A stretch of DNA of 64,000 bases, from contig NZ_JBFQGA010000004.1 in the NCBI RefSeq assembly GCF_040932435.1, forward strand, positions 62,001-126,000, in the 5' to 3' direction. The notes beneath the pieces are model-generated. The model saw only the letters and a program-made list of their open reading frames with translations. It was not told the origin of the DNA and searched no databases. Made by a program: the position numbers and the translations under genes. Positions 17,879-27,129 of this stretch are shown in pieces. Each line of letters starts with the position of its first letter. The first letter of the stretch is position 1. The stretch is from Kluyvera sp040932435 (GTDB lineage: Bacteria > Pseudomonadota > Gammaproteobacteria > Enterobacterales > Enterobacteriaceae).

Positions 17879-18433
17879 TTAGGGAGTAACGTTCTCTACG
17901 CGTTGACGCGTGACCACTGCGGGATTGCCACGGCAAATCATATTTGCCGGTAGCGACTTAAATACGCTGCTGCGGGCGCCGACAATCGTGCCGGCACCAA
18001 TCGTGATACCGGGAGCAACAAACACATCGGTTGCCAACCAGCATTTTTCACCGACCACAATCGGCGCGGCATTGATATCAAAATGCGCGCTCTGATAATC
18101 GTGGCTACCGGTGCATAAATAACATTTCTGCGAGACCACTGAATTGGCACCAAGGGTAATATCCCCAAGGGTATAAAGCACCGCGTCATCGCCCACCCAA
18201 GCGTAATCACCAATCGTTAATTTCCATGGATAGGTAATTTTTACCGATGGACGAATGACTACGTTTTTTCCTATTTTTGCGCCAAACAGACGTAATAAAA
18301 ATACGCGCCAGCGGTACAGTATTTGCGGCGACCAAGCGAATAACGTGGCCTGTACTGCCCACCAAAGTTGAACTTTTATTCCACCGGCGCCACGAAAACC
18401 ATTGGGTACTCTGAAGCCAGATAATTCCTGCAT
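17879..18433 (-). CDS. wcaF: Colanic acid O-acetyltransferase WcaF
   Basis: A 184-residue left-handed beta-helix acyltransferase that O-acetylates a sugar of the colanic acid repeat. Hexapeptide-repeat features are clear from about residue 55 onward (IGKNVVIRPSVKITYPWKL, IGDYAWVGDDAVL, GAGTIVGARSSVFKSLPA). The CTGSHD segment holds the likely catalytic histidine. It is two residues longer than E. coli WcaF at the C-terminus. Confidence 0.94.
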   Translation of the reverse strand: MQELSGFRVPNGFRGAGGIKVQLWWAVQATLFAWSPQILYRWRVFLLRLFGAKIGKNVVIRPSVKITYPWKLTIGDYAWVGDDAVLYTLGDITLGANSVVSQKCYLCTGSHDYQSAHFDINAAPIVVGEKCWLATDVFVAPGITIGAGTIVGARSSVFKSLPANMICRGNPAVVTRQRVENVTP

Positions 18434-18442
18434 CCTATTTCC

Positions 18443-19189
18443 TTAGGCTTTGTTATATAGCGCCTTTGCTTTGCCGGTTGTTCGCAAGCGTAATAAATAA
18501 GACAATTCTGTTAGCAAGGCTGGCATGCGTAATATTTCACGCTGGACTTTTTTAGCATCCTGGCACAGCTGAATATTGTTGGTGGTGGATACACCGCCCA
18601 TTGAGAATTCAGACACCAAGCCTTTTATTCGTTTGAATCGGAAACCCGATTTATACATTTTAGCGGTCAGCGCATAATCTGAAGAAACCCGATACTGAAC
18701 GTCATAAGGATAATTTTTCAACCCGCGAAGTGGGAAGAAAATTGCCTGATGACTCGCCGGCAGGCTGTGGTAAATATACCACCCCTGCTTGGCGCTACGG
18801 CGGATCTGATTACCATCGCCAAAGTCGAGCATCGCATCACCCAGAAACATTGAATCGTCTTGGCATCCGCGCAGCTTACGCACAAACTGGGCGACCTCAG
18901 GGTGGAAACCGTCGCCGGAATTGAGAAACAGCACGAACTTGCCGTTGGCCATGTTAATGCCTTTATTCATCGCATCGTACAGGCCGTTATCCGGTTCGCT
19001 AACGTAGCGTAACTGGTACTGTCCATTACGTTTTTCGAGAAATTCAGCGGTACCGTCATTCGAGCCACCATCAACCACAATCCACTCAAAGGTCAGGCTC
19101 GGATCGCGTGCCAGATGAGCCAGCGAACGCCACGTTTTCACCACGCCTTCATAGTTGCGAAAGGCTACGGTAATCACACTTAACAACAT
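18443..19189 (-). CDS. wcaE: Colanic acid glycosyltransferase WcaE (GT2)
   Basis: A 248-residue family 2 glycosyltransferase with VITVAFRNYEGV at the N-terminus, VVDGGSNDGT in the nucleotide-binding part and FLNSGDGFH as the DxD-like region. The start at 19189 (MLLSVITV) is chosen because GAGGTG lies just upstream and the length then equals E. coli WcaE. An upstream ATG at 19201 would overlap the wcaD stop. The sugar transferred is not certain. Confidence 0.92.
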   Translation of the reverse strand: MLLSVITVAFRNYEGVVKTWRSLAHLARDPSLTFEWIVVDGGSNDGTAEFLEKRNGQYQLRYVSEPDNGLYDAMNKGINMANGKFVLFLNSGDGFHPEVAQFVRKLRGCQDDSMFLGDAMLDFGDGNQIRRSAKQGWYIYHSLPASHQAIFFPLRGLKNYPYDVQYRVSSDYALTAKMYKSGFRFKRIKGLVSEFSMGGVSTTNNIQLCQDAKKVQREILRMPALLTELSYLLRLRTTGKAKALYNKA

Positions 19190-19197
19190 GTTGCACC

Positions 19198-20421
19198 TCA
19201 TCTGCTGTCGGTAATATTCAGCGCTTTACGCAGAATAAAAGGACAGACAATTAAAAACGCATATTCTGGGCTAAATATCGAGCCGGTGAAAAACAATGAA
19301 ATCGGCGTAAAAAGATACAGTTGCACGGCGAAATTTCGATTATTCCCAAAAGCGTTAATGAACAATTTAAAAACGTAATACAGATAGCCTGCGGTTAATA
19401 TCACAGCAAACCATGAAAAATAAATCATTAACAGGTACAGACCATTGTCTATGGTTTTTCCGACATCCGCACCGTTAAATATTCCGAATGATGCAACATA
19501 TTCGTAAAGAGATCCAAAGCGAATCACCCCATCAATACTTGTCAATGAGTAACCGACCATCACCAACGGACCAATAATACGGTAGTAGGATGATGATCCC
19601 TCTGTCCCCAAATCACCCAAGCGTGTTGTAATATACGGAAAAGCAAATACTAGGCCGACTAAAAAAACGCCCAGCGAGATAATTGCCAATGGCAGTTTTT
19701 TCTTAATCGCCTCTTTGTTCAGATACTGGAAAGCCCACTCCAGCAGATAGAACAGGATAAATGTCATTACCCCAGAGAACGATCCAGAAAGAATTATCCC
19801 TGCCAGAATCATAGCATCAGACTTCGGCGTTTTGATACCAAACTGTTTGATGCAAAGCCAAATTGAGATTAATGCCAGAGCAAAGAATGCCGGTTCGAAA
19901 TAAAGCGCGGTAGTACGCTTGCCACCGAACTTGATAAAGTTCAGTACATAGCTATTACTGTATATAAGATATTTCGAAATTATCTCAATCAGACTGCTGC
20001 CGCCAAACAGAATAATCTGCGCCATTTCGAGGGCAGCTAGCAGCACAATAATGGTTATCACCACGTAGAAGAAGCGCAGGATCTTGCGATGGTTGTGCGC
20101 AGAAATAGTTTTGAAGCGAATGCTCCAGACCATGCCGATAATAATCACGATATAGACAAACAGCATCGTCGAGGTGACGTACTTGCTGGGGTCTAACGAC
20201 TGACCAAACACGTAGTTAAACAGCGTCAGCCCCACGCCCAGCCCGAGGGCAATCATCAACTTTTTGAGATTGATGCGTTCAACAAACAGCAACAGCAGGA
20301 CAGGCAAAAAGGTCACGATGGTAATCGGGAAACTCTCACCCAGTTGCGCCAGTTTGACGTTAACCAACAGGTAGATTAACGGCAGCAGCAGATAGCTACA
20401 GACTTTGATAGAACGAGACAT
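19198..20421 (-). CDS. wcaD: Colanic acid polymerase WcaD (Wzy-type)
   Basis: A 407-residue integral membrane protein with about ten hydrophobic segments starting YLLLPLIYLLVNVKLAQLG. It is the presumed polymerase joining lipid-linked repeats in the periplasm. The reading frame stays open upstream, but the start MSRSIKVCSYLL at 20421 gives the family length; the longer frame is a shadow of wcaC. It overlaps wcaC by 26 bp. The segment GGKRTTALYFEPAFFALALI is strongly conserved with E. coli. Confidence 0.93.
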   Translation of the reverse strand: MSRSIKVCSYLLLPLIYLLVNVKLAQLGESFPITIVTFLPVLLLLFVERINLKKLMIALGLGVGLTLFNYVFGQSLDPSKYVTSTMLFVYIVIIIGMVWSIRFKTISAHNHRKILRFFYVVITIIVLLAALEMAQIILFGGSSLIEIISKYLIYSNSYVLNFIKFGGKRTTALYFEPAFFALALISIWLCIKQFGIKTPKSDAMILAGIILSGSFSGVMTFILFYLLEWAFQYLNKEAIKKKLPLAIISLGVFLVGLVFAFPYITTRLGDLGTEGSSSYYRIIGPLVMVGYSLTSIDGVIRFGSLYEYVASFGIFNGADVGKTIDNGLYLLMIYFSWFAVILTAGYLYYVFKLFINAFGNNRNFAVQLYLFTPISLFFTGSIFSPEYAFLIVCPFILRKALNITDSR

Positions 20422-21613
20422 ATTCCTCCAGCATCTGTTGCCCGCTGTAGGCTTGGCGGCTGCGCGCGCTAAAGCGTTCGAGCGTGGTGCCAAATACCGC
20501 CTGCGCAATCTGCGCTTTTGGTAGTTGGGCCAGCGCCAGCGCGTCATGCTCAGTGACCGTGCGACCGCCGGATTTTTCCAGCACCTCTTTTGCCGCATCA
20601 CTATGGGTAGCAATCACCGGCACACCGATGGAGAGCGCTTCACAGAGGATCAGCGGGTAGTTATCCACTCGCGAGCTGAACAGCAGCGCATCAAGGGGAT
20701 TAAGCTCACTCATCAACTGGCGTTTGTCGGTGAGGTAACCGTGGTTCACCACGTTGTCGCCGGTAAACGGCGAGAATTTGCCGAAGGTATGCACTTCAAC
20801 TTTGTCGCCGAGGGCGATGATATCGCGCACCAACTGCTGATTGGTTTTACCGTCATAGCGCAGATCGTGAGCCACCACGGCAATCTTAGGCCGTGAAGCG
20901 GCGGCGTTGACTGGCGTAAGCTCGGCTAAAATTGCTTCAGTAGCGACGTCGATACCGTTATTAATAATCTGGCAACGCCCTGCCCCGTAAAGGCTATTGA
21001 AGGCATCGGCAACGTGCTGGCTTGGCGAGATAAAGCGGCAACCCAGCGCCAGCATCTGGCGGAACAGGTGACGTTTTTCATCCACTAAGCTGTGTGCGCG
21101 GTCAACTTTTACCGGCGGATAGTTGCTGAGCGTCGGACACTTCTGGCAACCGTTTTTCCAGCCTTCGCAGCCATCGAGAAACGCGCAGCGTCCGGTTACG
21201 CTCCAGTGATCGTGCAGCGTCCAGATAAAAGTGGTGTCGCTTTTATGCGCTTTTACGCGCTCACAGAAACTCACCACATCAGCGAGATTCAGCCAATAGC
21301 TGTGCATAACATGAAAATGCAGCACCACCGGCCCTTCAAGACGGGTCACCTGGCGGTAGAGATTGTTCAGATTGCCAAACAGATCGCGGTTAAACAGGCG
21401 AAACAGCGCCAAATTTGCTACCGAGGTCAGCCGGGTAGTTTGCTTTACCACCTGCGGGTAGCGGTCGTGGCTGACGCTTTTTTTGCCGCCTTTGCCATAA
21501 CCGTAGACAAACGTTGAAGTCAGGCCCTGACGCAGTGCGCGCTGATGGAGATCCAGCGCCACACCTGCCGCGCCGCCCTCGGCGAGCCGAACGTTAAATT
21601 GCAGAATATTCAT
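20396..21613 (-). CDS. wcaC: Colanic acid glycosyltransferase WcaC (GT4)
   Basis: A 405-residue GT4 glycosyltransferase, probably a galactosyltransferase. It starts MNILQFNVRLAEGGAAGVAL, contains TLHDHWSVTGRCAF and a cysteine group (CEGWKNGCQKC) that could bind a metal, and ends with the donor-binding LILCEALSIGVPVIATHSDA region. It overlaps wcaB by 4 bp and wcaD by 26 bp, so the three genes are coupled. Confidence 0.93.
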   Translation of the reverse strand: MNILQFNVRLAEGGAAGVALDLHQRALRQGLTSTFVYGYGKGGKKSVSHDRYPQVVKQTTRLTSVANLALFRLFNRDLFGNLNNLYRQVTRLEGPVVLHFHVMHSYWLNLADVVSFCERVKAHKSDTTFIWTLHDHWSVTGRCAFLDGCEGWKNGCQKCPTLSNYPPVKVDRAHSLVDEKRHLFRQMLALGCRFISPSQHVADAFNSLYGAGRCQIINNGIDVATEAILAELTPVNAAASRPKIAVVAHDLRYDGKTNQQLVRDIIALGDKVEVHTFGKFSPFTGDNVVNHGYLTDKRQLMSELNPLDALLFSSRVDNYPLILCEALSIGVPVIATHSDAAKEVLEKSGGRTVTEHDALALAQLPKAQIAQAVFGTTLERFSARSRQAYSGQQMLEEYVSFYQSL

Positions 21614-22101
21614 TTTATTACCTTCACTCGCGCCTTCTCACCCACCACCAGCGCATTATCAGGAACATCGTCCAGCACCACGCTGCCAGCGCCCACCGTC
21701 ACGTTGTGACCAATGCGAATACCGCCGATGACCACCACGTTGGCACCAAGTTCTACGCCGTTGCCAAAAGTTGGACACTCCAGACTATTGGGGCCACGAT
21801 TGCCCAGCGTTATGCCGTGGCGAATGGTAAAATCATCGCCCGCCACCACGTTTTTATTGATAACCACCGCGTAGCCATGGTGGATGGTGAAACGTCGGCC
21901 AATGGTTGCCGCCGCCTGAATTTCATAACCGAAAAAGCATTCGGTGAGGATGCGGTACAGCACCAGCACCGGTGCCGCCCACAGGTTGTTCAAGACGTTT
22001 TTTTTGCGCCATACCGAGCAGAAATGAGCAATCCGATAGGCCGCCACCATGCAGCAGGGGCGCAGGCTCCAGCTATTTGCGCGAAAATCTTCCAGTCGCA
22101 T
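21610..22101 (-). CDS. wcaB: Colanic acid O-acetyltransferase WcaB
   Basis: A 163-residue serine acetyltransferase-like hexapeptide protein that O-acetylates colanic acid. The active histidine lies in FTIHHGYAVVINKNVVAG, followed by beta-helix repeats (GNGVELGANVVVIGGIRIGH, VTVGAGSVVLDDVPDNALVV). Its ATG shares one base with the wcaA stop. Length is one residue more than in E. coli. Confidence 0.94.
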   Translation of the reverse strand: MRLEDFRANSWSLRPCCMVAAYRIAHFCSVWRKKNVLNNLWAAPVLVLYRILTECFFGYEIQAAATIGRRFTIHHGYAVVINKNVVAGDDFTIRHGITLGNRGPNSLECPTFGNGVELGANVVVIGGIRIGHNVTVGAGSVVLDDVPDNALVVGEKARVKVIK

Positions 22102-22943
22102 TATTTGCTCCGTAACCCATCAACCCAGCGTTTGCCGTTGCGTACCGACAGCAGCGTCAGCAATGTTTTCCAAGTCATATGTTTATTGCGGATCTGATAG
22201 AGCGTATACAGCTGGTACTTCTTACTGGCGCGGTCGAACTTGGCTTTGTGCTTGCGGTAGAAGCTGAAGTAGCCGGAGAATTTTTTCGGTGATGAGGTGA
22301 TCTGCATTTCACCGTGGTTGATATGCAAAATTTGCGTCGCGGCATCAATCTTCCACGGCTCCCCGTAGGCCACCACCATGCGCAGGAAGATGTCGTAGTC
22401 CTGCGCCGCCTTCAGTTCGGTATCAAACAGGCTCTCTTTAAAACGCCACGCCCAGCTAAAGACCTGATTGCCGATAATGTTGCGCTTGTAAAACAATTGG
22501 CGGGAAAACGGTGATTTCGGGTACAGCGGCAGGCTGGCGGGTTGTGAATAGACCTCGCCTTCGCAGACATAGTCGTTGGCATACAAAAATGCGTGGTTCA
22601 TCAGCGCATGCTTATGTTCGAGAAAGATCGATAACCGATTCGGCGTCCACTCATCATCGTCGTCGATACCGGTAATAAACTGTCCCCTCGCCTGTAGGAT
22701 GGCCTGATTGCGCACCGCACAGGCACCGGAGTTAAAGTCGTTGCGGGTGTACTGCACCCGGGGATCGTTTAACTCGGTGACGAACTGCTGCAGCTGTTCG
22801 TATTGGCTGGAGCAGTCATCAACGATGATCATCTCCCAGTGCGGATAGTCCTGGCGCAGAATGGATTTGATTGCGCGGACGGCCAGCTGCTGTCGATTCC
22901 AGGTTGGCATGTAGATGGAGATCAAAGGGTTGTCTATGGTCAT
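22101..22943 (-). CDS. wcaA: Colanic acid glycosyltransferase WcaA (GT2)
   Basis: A 280-residue GT-A family 2 glycosyltransferase, probably transferring glucuronic acid or another sugar of the repeat. ISIYMPTWNRQQLAVRAIKS opens the fold, IIVDDCSS and TGIDDDDEWTPNRL carry the metal/nucleotide acidic motifs. ATG at 22943 is used rather than the in-frame ATG at 22982, because the latter would lie inside the palindromic repeat and the family starts here. It follows wzc after that repeat. Confidence 0.94.
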   Translation of the reverse strand: MTIDNPLISIYMPTWNRQQLAVRAIKSILRQDYPHWEMIIVDDCSSQYEQLQQFVTELNDPRVQYTRNDFNSGACAVRNQAILQARGQFITGIDDDDEWTPNRLSIFLEHKHALMNHAFLYANDYVCEGEVYSQPASLPLYPKSPFSRQLFYKRNIIGNQVFSWAWRFKESLFDTELKAAQDYDIFLRMVVAYGEPWKIDAATQILHINHGEMQITSSPKKFSGYFSFYRKHKAKFDRASKKYQLYTLYQIRNKHMTWKTLLTLLSVRNGKRWVDGLRSK

Positions 22944-22974
22944 TGGGTGTCTCCGAATAAGGTATTGCGCATTT

Positions 22975-23106
22975 CCCCTCATCCCGGCCCTCTCCCCAAT
23001 GGGGCGAGGAAGAAAAGATGGTCCCTTCTCACCTTTGGAATGGGGGAGAAAAAGACGGCGCCGAGCGGTCCCCTCTCCCTTTTGGGGAGAGGGTTAGGGT
23101 GAGGGG
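22975..23106. repeat. Dispersed imperfect palindrome, copy 2 (wzc/wcaA gap)
   Basis: A 132 bp element between wzc and wcaA. It begins CCCCTCATCCCGGCCCTCTC and ends GGGTTAGGGTGAGGGG, so the two ends are imperfect reverse complements over about 23 bp. Each end also makes its own GC-rich hairpin (CTCTCCCCAATGGGGCGAGG, CCTCTCCCTTTTGGGGAGAG). It is the same family as 10969-11092. A stem-loop is also described at this junction in E. coli, where it may attenuate transcription; a similar effect here is inference. Confidence 0.8.
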
Positions 23107-23112
23107 CAAAGG

Positions 23113-25275
23113 TTATTTAGAATCCGACTGATATTCGTATTCGTAGTAGCCGTAATCCTGATAGCCGGTCGCGCGGCGGAAAATGGAGTTCAGAATCACC
23201 CCTTTCACCGTAATACCGTTTTGCGCAAAGCGGCTTAGGCTGGTTTCGACCTCTTTTAGGGTATTCACCGCATAGCGCGTCACCATCAGCGAGGTTCCAG
23301 CATGACGGCCGACGATGGCGGCATCGGTAACAGCCAGAATTGGCGGCGTATCAATCAACACCAAGTCATAGTTTGCAGACCCCCACTTCAGCAGTTCGCT
23401 AAAGCGTTCGTTCATCAAAAGCTCAGAGGGATTCGGTGGGATCTGCCCGCGTGGAATCAAATCAAAGTTAGGAATGGAGGTGCGTTTCGCGCAGCTTTCA
23501 ACCGGCGTTTTGCCCACCAGCACATCGGAAAGGCCGTTGTCGTTAGTGGTGCCCAGCAGTTCGTGGGAGTAGCCTTTACGCATATCGCAGTCGATCATCA
23601 GCACCCGTTTGTGGGTCTGGCTTATCACTGCCGCGAGGTTGGCGCAGACGAAGGTTTTACCGATAGACGGGCTGACCCCGGTCATCATCAGCACGTTATT
23701 CTCCGCCTGCATCATGGCAAAGTGCAGGCTGGTGCGCAGGCTGCGAATCGCTTCAATCGCCAGATCGGTTGGATTCCCCACCGCCAGCAGTTGGCTCTGT
23801 TTGTAGCGCTTGACGCCGTTCACGCTCTTGACGCTGTCATGGGATTTTTGCCACTCGGACAGCGGAATGCTGGCATAGACATTGATTCCATGCTCTTCCA
23901 GCACCTGTGGGCTTTCAATGCCGCGGTTAAACAACGAGCGCAACAGGACGCCGACAATCGACAACATCAGGCCCAGAATAATGCTGCCGAGAATAATCAG
24001 CGCTTTCTTCGGTTTTACTACGCCCGGCTGGGCAATCGCGGGGTCAACAATGCGCACGTCACCGACGGTGCTGGCTTTGGTGATTTTCAGCTCCTGCTGT
24101 TTGTTAAGCAGTTGCATATAGACCTGCTGACCGGATTCCACATCGCGGGTCAGACGCACTATCTCCTGCTGAGTTTTCGGCATCGCCGTCACGCGCTGGC
24201 TGAGCTTCGCTTTCTCATCTTCCAGCGCCCGACGTTTTTCCAGCAGCGTGCGGTACGCCGGGTGGATACGGGTGTAGAGTTTGGATATTTCCGCTTCGCG
24301 GAAGGTCAGTTCGTTGAGCTGGGCATCAATGTTAACCATTGAATCGAGCACCGATTTCGCTTCCAGCGGCAGATCAACGGAGTCCTTTTGCTGGCGATAG
24401 GCGTTGAGTTTATTCTCAGCAACATCAAGCTGGCTGCGCACCTGAGGCAGCTGAACTTCCAAGAACTCAAGACTCTTCGCCGCTTCTTCTGATTTACGCG
24501 CCACATTCTGCGCCACATAGTTGTGGGCAATGCTGTTGAGAATATCGCGGATCTGGTCTTTATCTTCGCCGACCATCGTCAACGTCAGTACGCCAGAGTC
24601 TTTGCCGTCTTCGGTGACGCTCAGGCTGTTTTGCAGATTATTGATCATCCCCAGCGTCGAGTATTTGGTCAGAGTAAAGCTGGCACCGTCGCGGGCAGCA
24701 ATCCCGGCTACCACCAGCGATACGCCGCCGTGGTTAACCGCCTCACCCACTTTGCCTTCCACGCTGAAACCCTCGTCGTTGCTCAGGCGGTAAGTCGTTG
24801 GGCTCAGCACATCCAAGGTAAAGGTGCTGTCCGCCATCGCCGCCGGGCGATTAAAGGTCGTGACTTTCACCGTCTCATTCTGACGTCCCATCAGCCGTTC
24901 CCACCCGGTCCCGAGAATCGGGAAGGTGTTCTTGCTAACGGCGATATCAAGATCCAAATCGTCAACGGTTTTGCCCAGCACCAGGCGGGAGGTGATCATT
25001 TGGATTTCCGCCTCAGACGCTGGCGGTTTACTGGTCAGCGCATTGCTGATGTCCTGTACCAGCGCGCTGCCTTGGTTTTGCTCTATCCGCACCAGCGCAT
25101 CGGCGCTGTAGATTGGCGTGGCGAACAGGGTGTAGACAACGGCGGCGGCGGCAAACACGGCGGTAATGCCGATTATCCACCACTTCGCTTCAATGACCGT
25201 GCCAACAAGTCGGCCAATATCAATCTCATCGCCGCCCGAGGCCGCCGGGCTTATCTGTTTTACTTTATCTGTCAT
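23113..25275 (-). CDS. wzc: Tyrosine autokinase and polysaccharide copolymerase Wzc
   Basis: A 720-residue inner-membrane BY-kinase controlling colanic acid polymerisation and export. Two transmembrane segments (around residues 30-55 and 425-450) frame a large periplasmic domain with coiled-coil. The cytoplasmic kinase has Walker A in TGVSPSIGKTFVCANLA and Walker A' VLMIDCDMRKGY, then LVLIDTPPI. The C-terminus GYQDYGYYEYEYQSDSK carries the tyrosine cluster that is autophosphorylated and dephosphorylated by Wzb. Start at 25275 (MTDKVKQ) gives family length. It begins 2 bp after wzb ends. Confidence 0.97.
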   Translation of the reverse strand: MTDKVKQISPAASGGDEIDIGRLVGTVIEAKWWIIGITAVFAAAAVVYTLFATPIYSADALVRIEQNQGSALVQDISNALTSKPPASEAEIQMITSRLVLGKTVDDLDLDIAVSKNTFPILGTGWERLMGRQNETVKVTTFNRPAAMADSTFTLDVLSPTTYRLSNDEGFSVEGKVGEAVNHGGVSLVVAGIAARDGASFTLTKYSTLGMINNLQNSLSVTEDGKDSGVLTLTMVGEDKDQIRDILNSIAHNYVAQNVARKSEEAAKSLEFLEVQLPQVRSQLDVAENKLNAYRQQKDSVDLPLEAKSVLDSMVNIDAQLNELTFREAEISKLYTRIHPAYRTLLEKRRALEDEKAKLSQRVTAMPKTQQEIVRLTRDVESGQQVYMQLLNKQQELKITKASTVGDVRIVDPAIAQPGVVKPKKALIILGSIILGLMLSIVGVLLRSLFNRGIESPQVLEEHGINVYASIPLSEWQKSHDSVKSVNGVKRYKQSQLLAVGNPTDLAIEAIRSLRTSLHFAMMQAENNVLMMTGVSPSIGKTFVCANLAAVISQTHKRVLMIDCDMRKGYSHELLGTTNDNGLSDVLVGKTPVESCAKRTSIPNFDLIPRGQIPPNPSELLMNERFSELLKWGSANYDLVLIDTPPILAVTDAAIVGRHAGTSLMVTRYAVNTLKEVETSLSRFAQNGITVKGVILNSIFRRATGYQDYGYYEYEYQSDSK

Positions 25276-25277
25276 GA

Positions 25278-25721
25278 TTATCCCTGCTGTGCTTTCAGTG
25301 CCTGCGCCCACTGGGTCGCTGACCTGTCGAGTAACTGGTACACCGCTTCAAAAGCCTCACGGCTTTTACGATACGGATCGGGAATATCGCGTTCGTTATC
25401 CCAATGACCAAAAAGCATGACCTTGCCGCGCATCTCCGGCGCCATTTCATGCAGGGTGGCGATATGGCGTTTTTCCATCGCCAGAATCAGATCGTACTCC
25501 CGGCACATGCGCCCGGAGAGCTGGCGCGCACAATGTCCTTCGAGCGAAATATCATGAACCGCCGCCACGCTGGCGGCGCGTTCGTCCGCCGCTTTTCCGA
25601 CCAATGCACCTAGCCCCGCCGACTCAACGGTCATCTGCGGCAAATGGCTTCTCAGCAGACGTTCAGCCGTAGGGGAACGGCAAATGTTCCCCACGCAAAC
25701 CACAAGAATTTTGTTAAACAT
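25278..25721 (-). CDS. wzb: Low-molecular-weight protein tyrosine phosphatase Wzb
   Basis: A 147-residue cytoplasmic phosphatase that removes phosphate from Wzc. The active-site loop CVGNICRS has catalytic C9 and R15, and the general acid aspartate lies in the DPYRKS segment. ATG at 25721 (MFNKILVV) is chosen over an upstream ATG in the wza end because it matches family length. It lies between wza (5 bp gap) and wzc (2 bp gap). Confidence 0.96.
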   Translation of the reverse strand: MFNKILVVCVGNICRSPTAERLLRSHLPQMTVESAGLGALVGKAADERAASVAAVHDISLEGHCARQLSGRMCREYDLILAMEKRHIATLHEMAPEMRGKVMLFGHWDNERDIPDPYRKSREAFEAVYQLLDRSATQWAQALKAQQG

Positions 25722-25726
25722 GTCGG

Positions 25727-26860
25727 TTACCACGTATGAATGTCTTTCGCCGAATCGGTCATGTAGCGAACGCCACTGATGGTCGGCAACAGTTGGTTGA
25801 TCAGACGGTTCCAGCGGGCAACCGGCGCGGTAGTGACATACACCACGTCATACGGCTGGAGGATAAAGTTGGTTGCCATGACCAGCGATGTCGCATCGGA
25901 CATATCCAGCTGATAGATGTTGGCCATCTTGCCGCTGTTGCCGTTTTTGGTTGGGCGAATAACGAAGATGCCGCTGGCGTCGGAGGTGGTCAGATCGATA
26001 CCTTCTGCCTGGCCCAGCGCTTCGGTCAGGGTCATGCCGCTGAAGTCCATCTTGAGGGTGCTCTGTTTTTTCACTTCACCCATCACGAAGACTTTCAGGT
26101 CGTCGTTGCGCGGCACAAACAGAATGTCGCCCGGATAGAGCAAGCGGTTCTGGCTGAGATCGCCATTTTGCATCAGCGCCTGTACGGAAATGCGCTGCTC
26201 GCGGCCATCGTGGGTCAGCACCACATTGCGCCAGTCGGCAAGTTCACCAAGGCCGCCGGCGGCGTTGAGCGCATCCAGTACGGTGAGCGGGACGTTGGTG
26301 ATCGCCTGTTGGCCGGATTTATTGACCTGTCCGGACACATAGACTTTCTGCGAGCGGAAGGCAGCAACGTTCACATCCACCTGCGGGTCGGTGATGTAGG
26401 CGGCAAGGCGCTGGGTGATGGTCTGGCGGATTTCCGCCAGCGTACGTCCCTTAACCTGCACTTTACCGATGTAGGGATAGAAGATAGTGCCGTCCGGCTG
26501 GACCCAGTTGCCGGTATCGCTGGAGCTACGATATTGCCCGGCTGGGGTAGTCAGTTCCGGGTGGTCCCAGACGGTTACGTTCAGCACATCGCCTGAACCC
26601 ACGCGGTACTGGTAATTGCTTAACTCCTGATCCAGCGACATGTTAGGTTGCGCGACGTTAGGACGTGGGCGTAATTGTTCAATCAGTCGCGGGGTCAGCG
26701 GATAAACATTCACCATCCGGCCAATGTCATAATCAGCATCCTGCTGCTTAATCACATCTTTTCCGTAGGTAGACATATTGCTGCCTGGAAGTATGGTGCA
26801 ACCACTCATCAAGCTTACCGACACCAATAATGGCATCAATTTTAGTTTGGATTTCATCAT
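25727..26860 (-). CDS. wza: Outer-membrane polysaccharide export lipoprotein Wza
   Basis: The colanic acid export channel, an octameric outer-membrane lipoprotein. The 377-residue precursor has a lipoprotein signal ending LMSGC with the lipidated cysteine at 21. Polysaccharide export domains follow (YRVGSGDVLNVTVWDHPEL, VYVSGQVNKSGQ, VFVMGEVKKQSTL) and the C-terminal helix NRLINQLLPTISGVRYM forms the outer-membrane alpha-barrel. It is two residues shorter than E. coli Wza, in the loop near residue 310. It is the first gene of the operon, with regulatory sites upstream. Confidence 0.97.
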   Translation of the reverse strand: MMKSKLKLMPLLVSVSLMSGCTILPGSNMSTYGKDVIKQQDADYDIGRMVNVYPLTPRLIEQLRPRPNVAQPNMSLDQELSNYQYRVGSGDVLNVTVWDHPELTTPAGQYRSSSDTGNWVQPDGTIFYPYIGKVQVKGRTLAEIRQTITQRLAAYITDPQVDVNVAAFRSQKVYVSGQVNKSGQQAITNVPLTVLDALNAAGGLGELADWRNVVLTHDGREQRISVQALMQNGDLSQNRLLYPGDILFVPRNDDLKVFVMGEVKKQSTLKMDFSGMTLTEALGQAEGIDLTTSDASGIFVIRPTKNGNSGKMANIYQLDMSDATSLVMATNFILQPYDVVYVTTAPVARWNRLINQLLPTISGVRYMTDSAKDIHTW

Positions 26861-27046
26861 TGATTATTTATCACTTTGGCAGAAAATTATCCTGTGCGAA
26901 TTAAATTAACCCGTACCATTTGATTACCAGAACATTCACCATGCATTTAATTCCCAGTGAATATAACTGGCATATATCCTAAAATAGATTAGATTCATCC
27001 GCAGGCTATTGACAGAATAATCGAGACTTTACCTCATGCCTTCAGG
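26861..27046 (-). other. wza leader
   Basis: About 190 bp between the JUMPstart and wza without a gene. It would be the untranslated leader of the colanic acid transcript. I see no clear hairpin or riboswitch in it. Confidence 0.5.
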
Positions 27047-27085
27047 CACGCTACCGCCCTTGGCTTTCAGCTACCAATTCACCTT
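27047..27085 (-). promoter_or_regulatory. JUMPstart sequence with ops element upstream of wza
   Basis: On the minus strand, 27058-27047 reads GGCGGTAGCGTG, an exact ops core. Upstream bases include GGTAGCTGAAAGCCAAGGGC, close to the JUMPstart consensus. RfaH recruitment at ops would help transcription through the long wza-wcaM operon. It is the second JUMPstart in this window, the other being at 1604-1642. Confidence 0.9.
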
Positions 27086-27129
27086 AAAATCATGTTGTTA
27101 TGTAGATTCAGCCTATCCCACAAAACCTT

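Noticed and set aside
20422..20613. N-terminal extension of wcaD
   Set aside because: It overlaps wcaC in another frame, is Arg/Trp-rich, and the family starts at the ATG at 20421.
23302..24342. 346-codon open frame on the plus strand inside wzc
   Set aside because: Antisense to wzc, no ribosome site or family resemblance; wzc explains the conservation.
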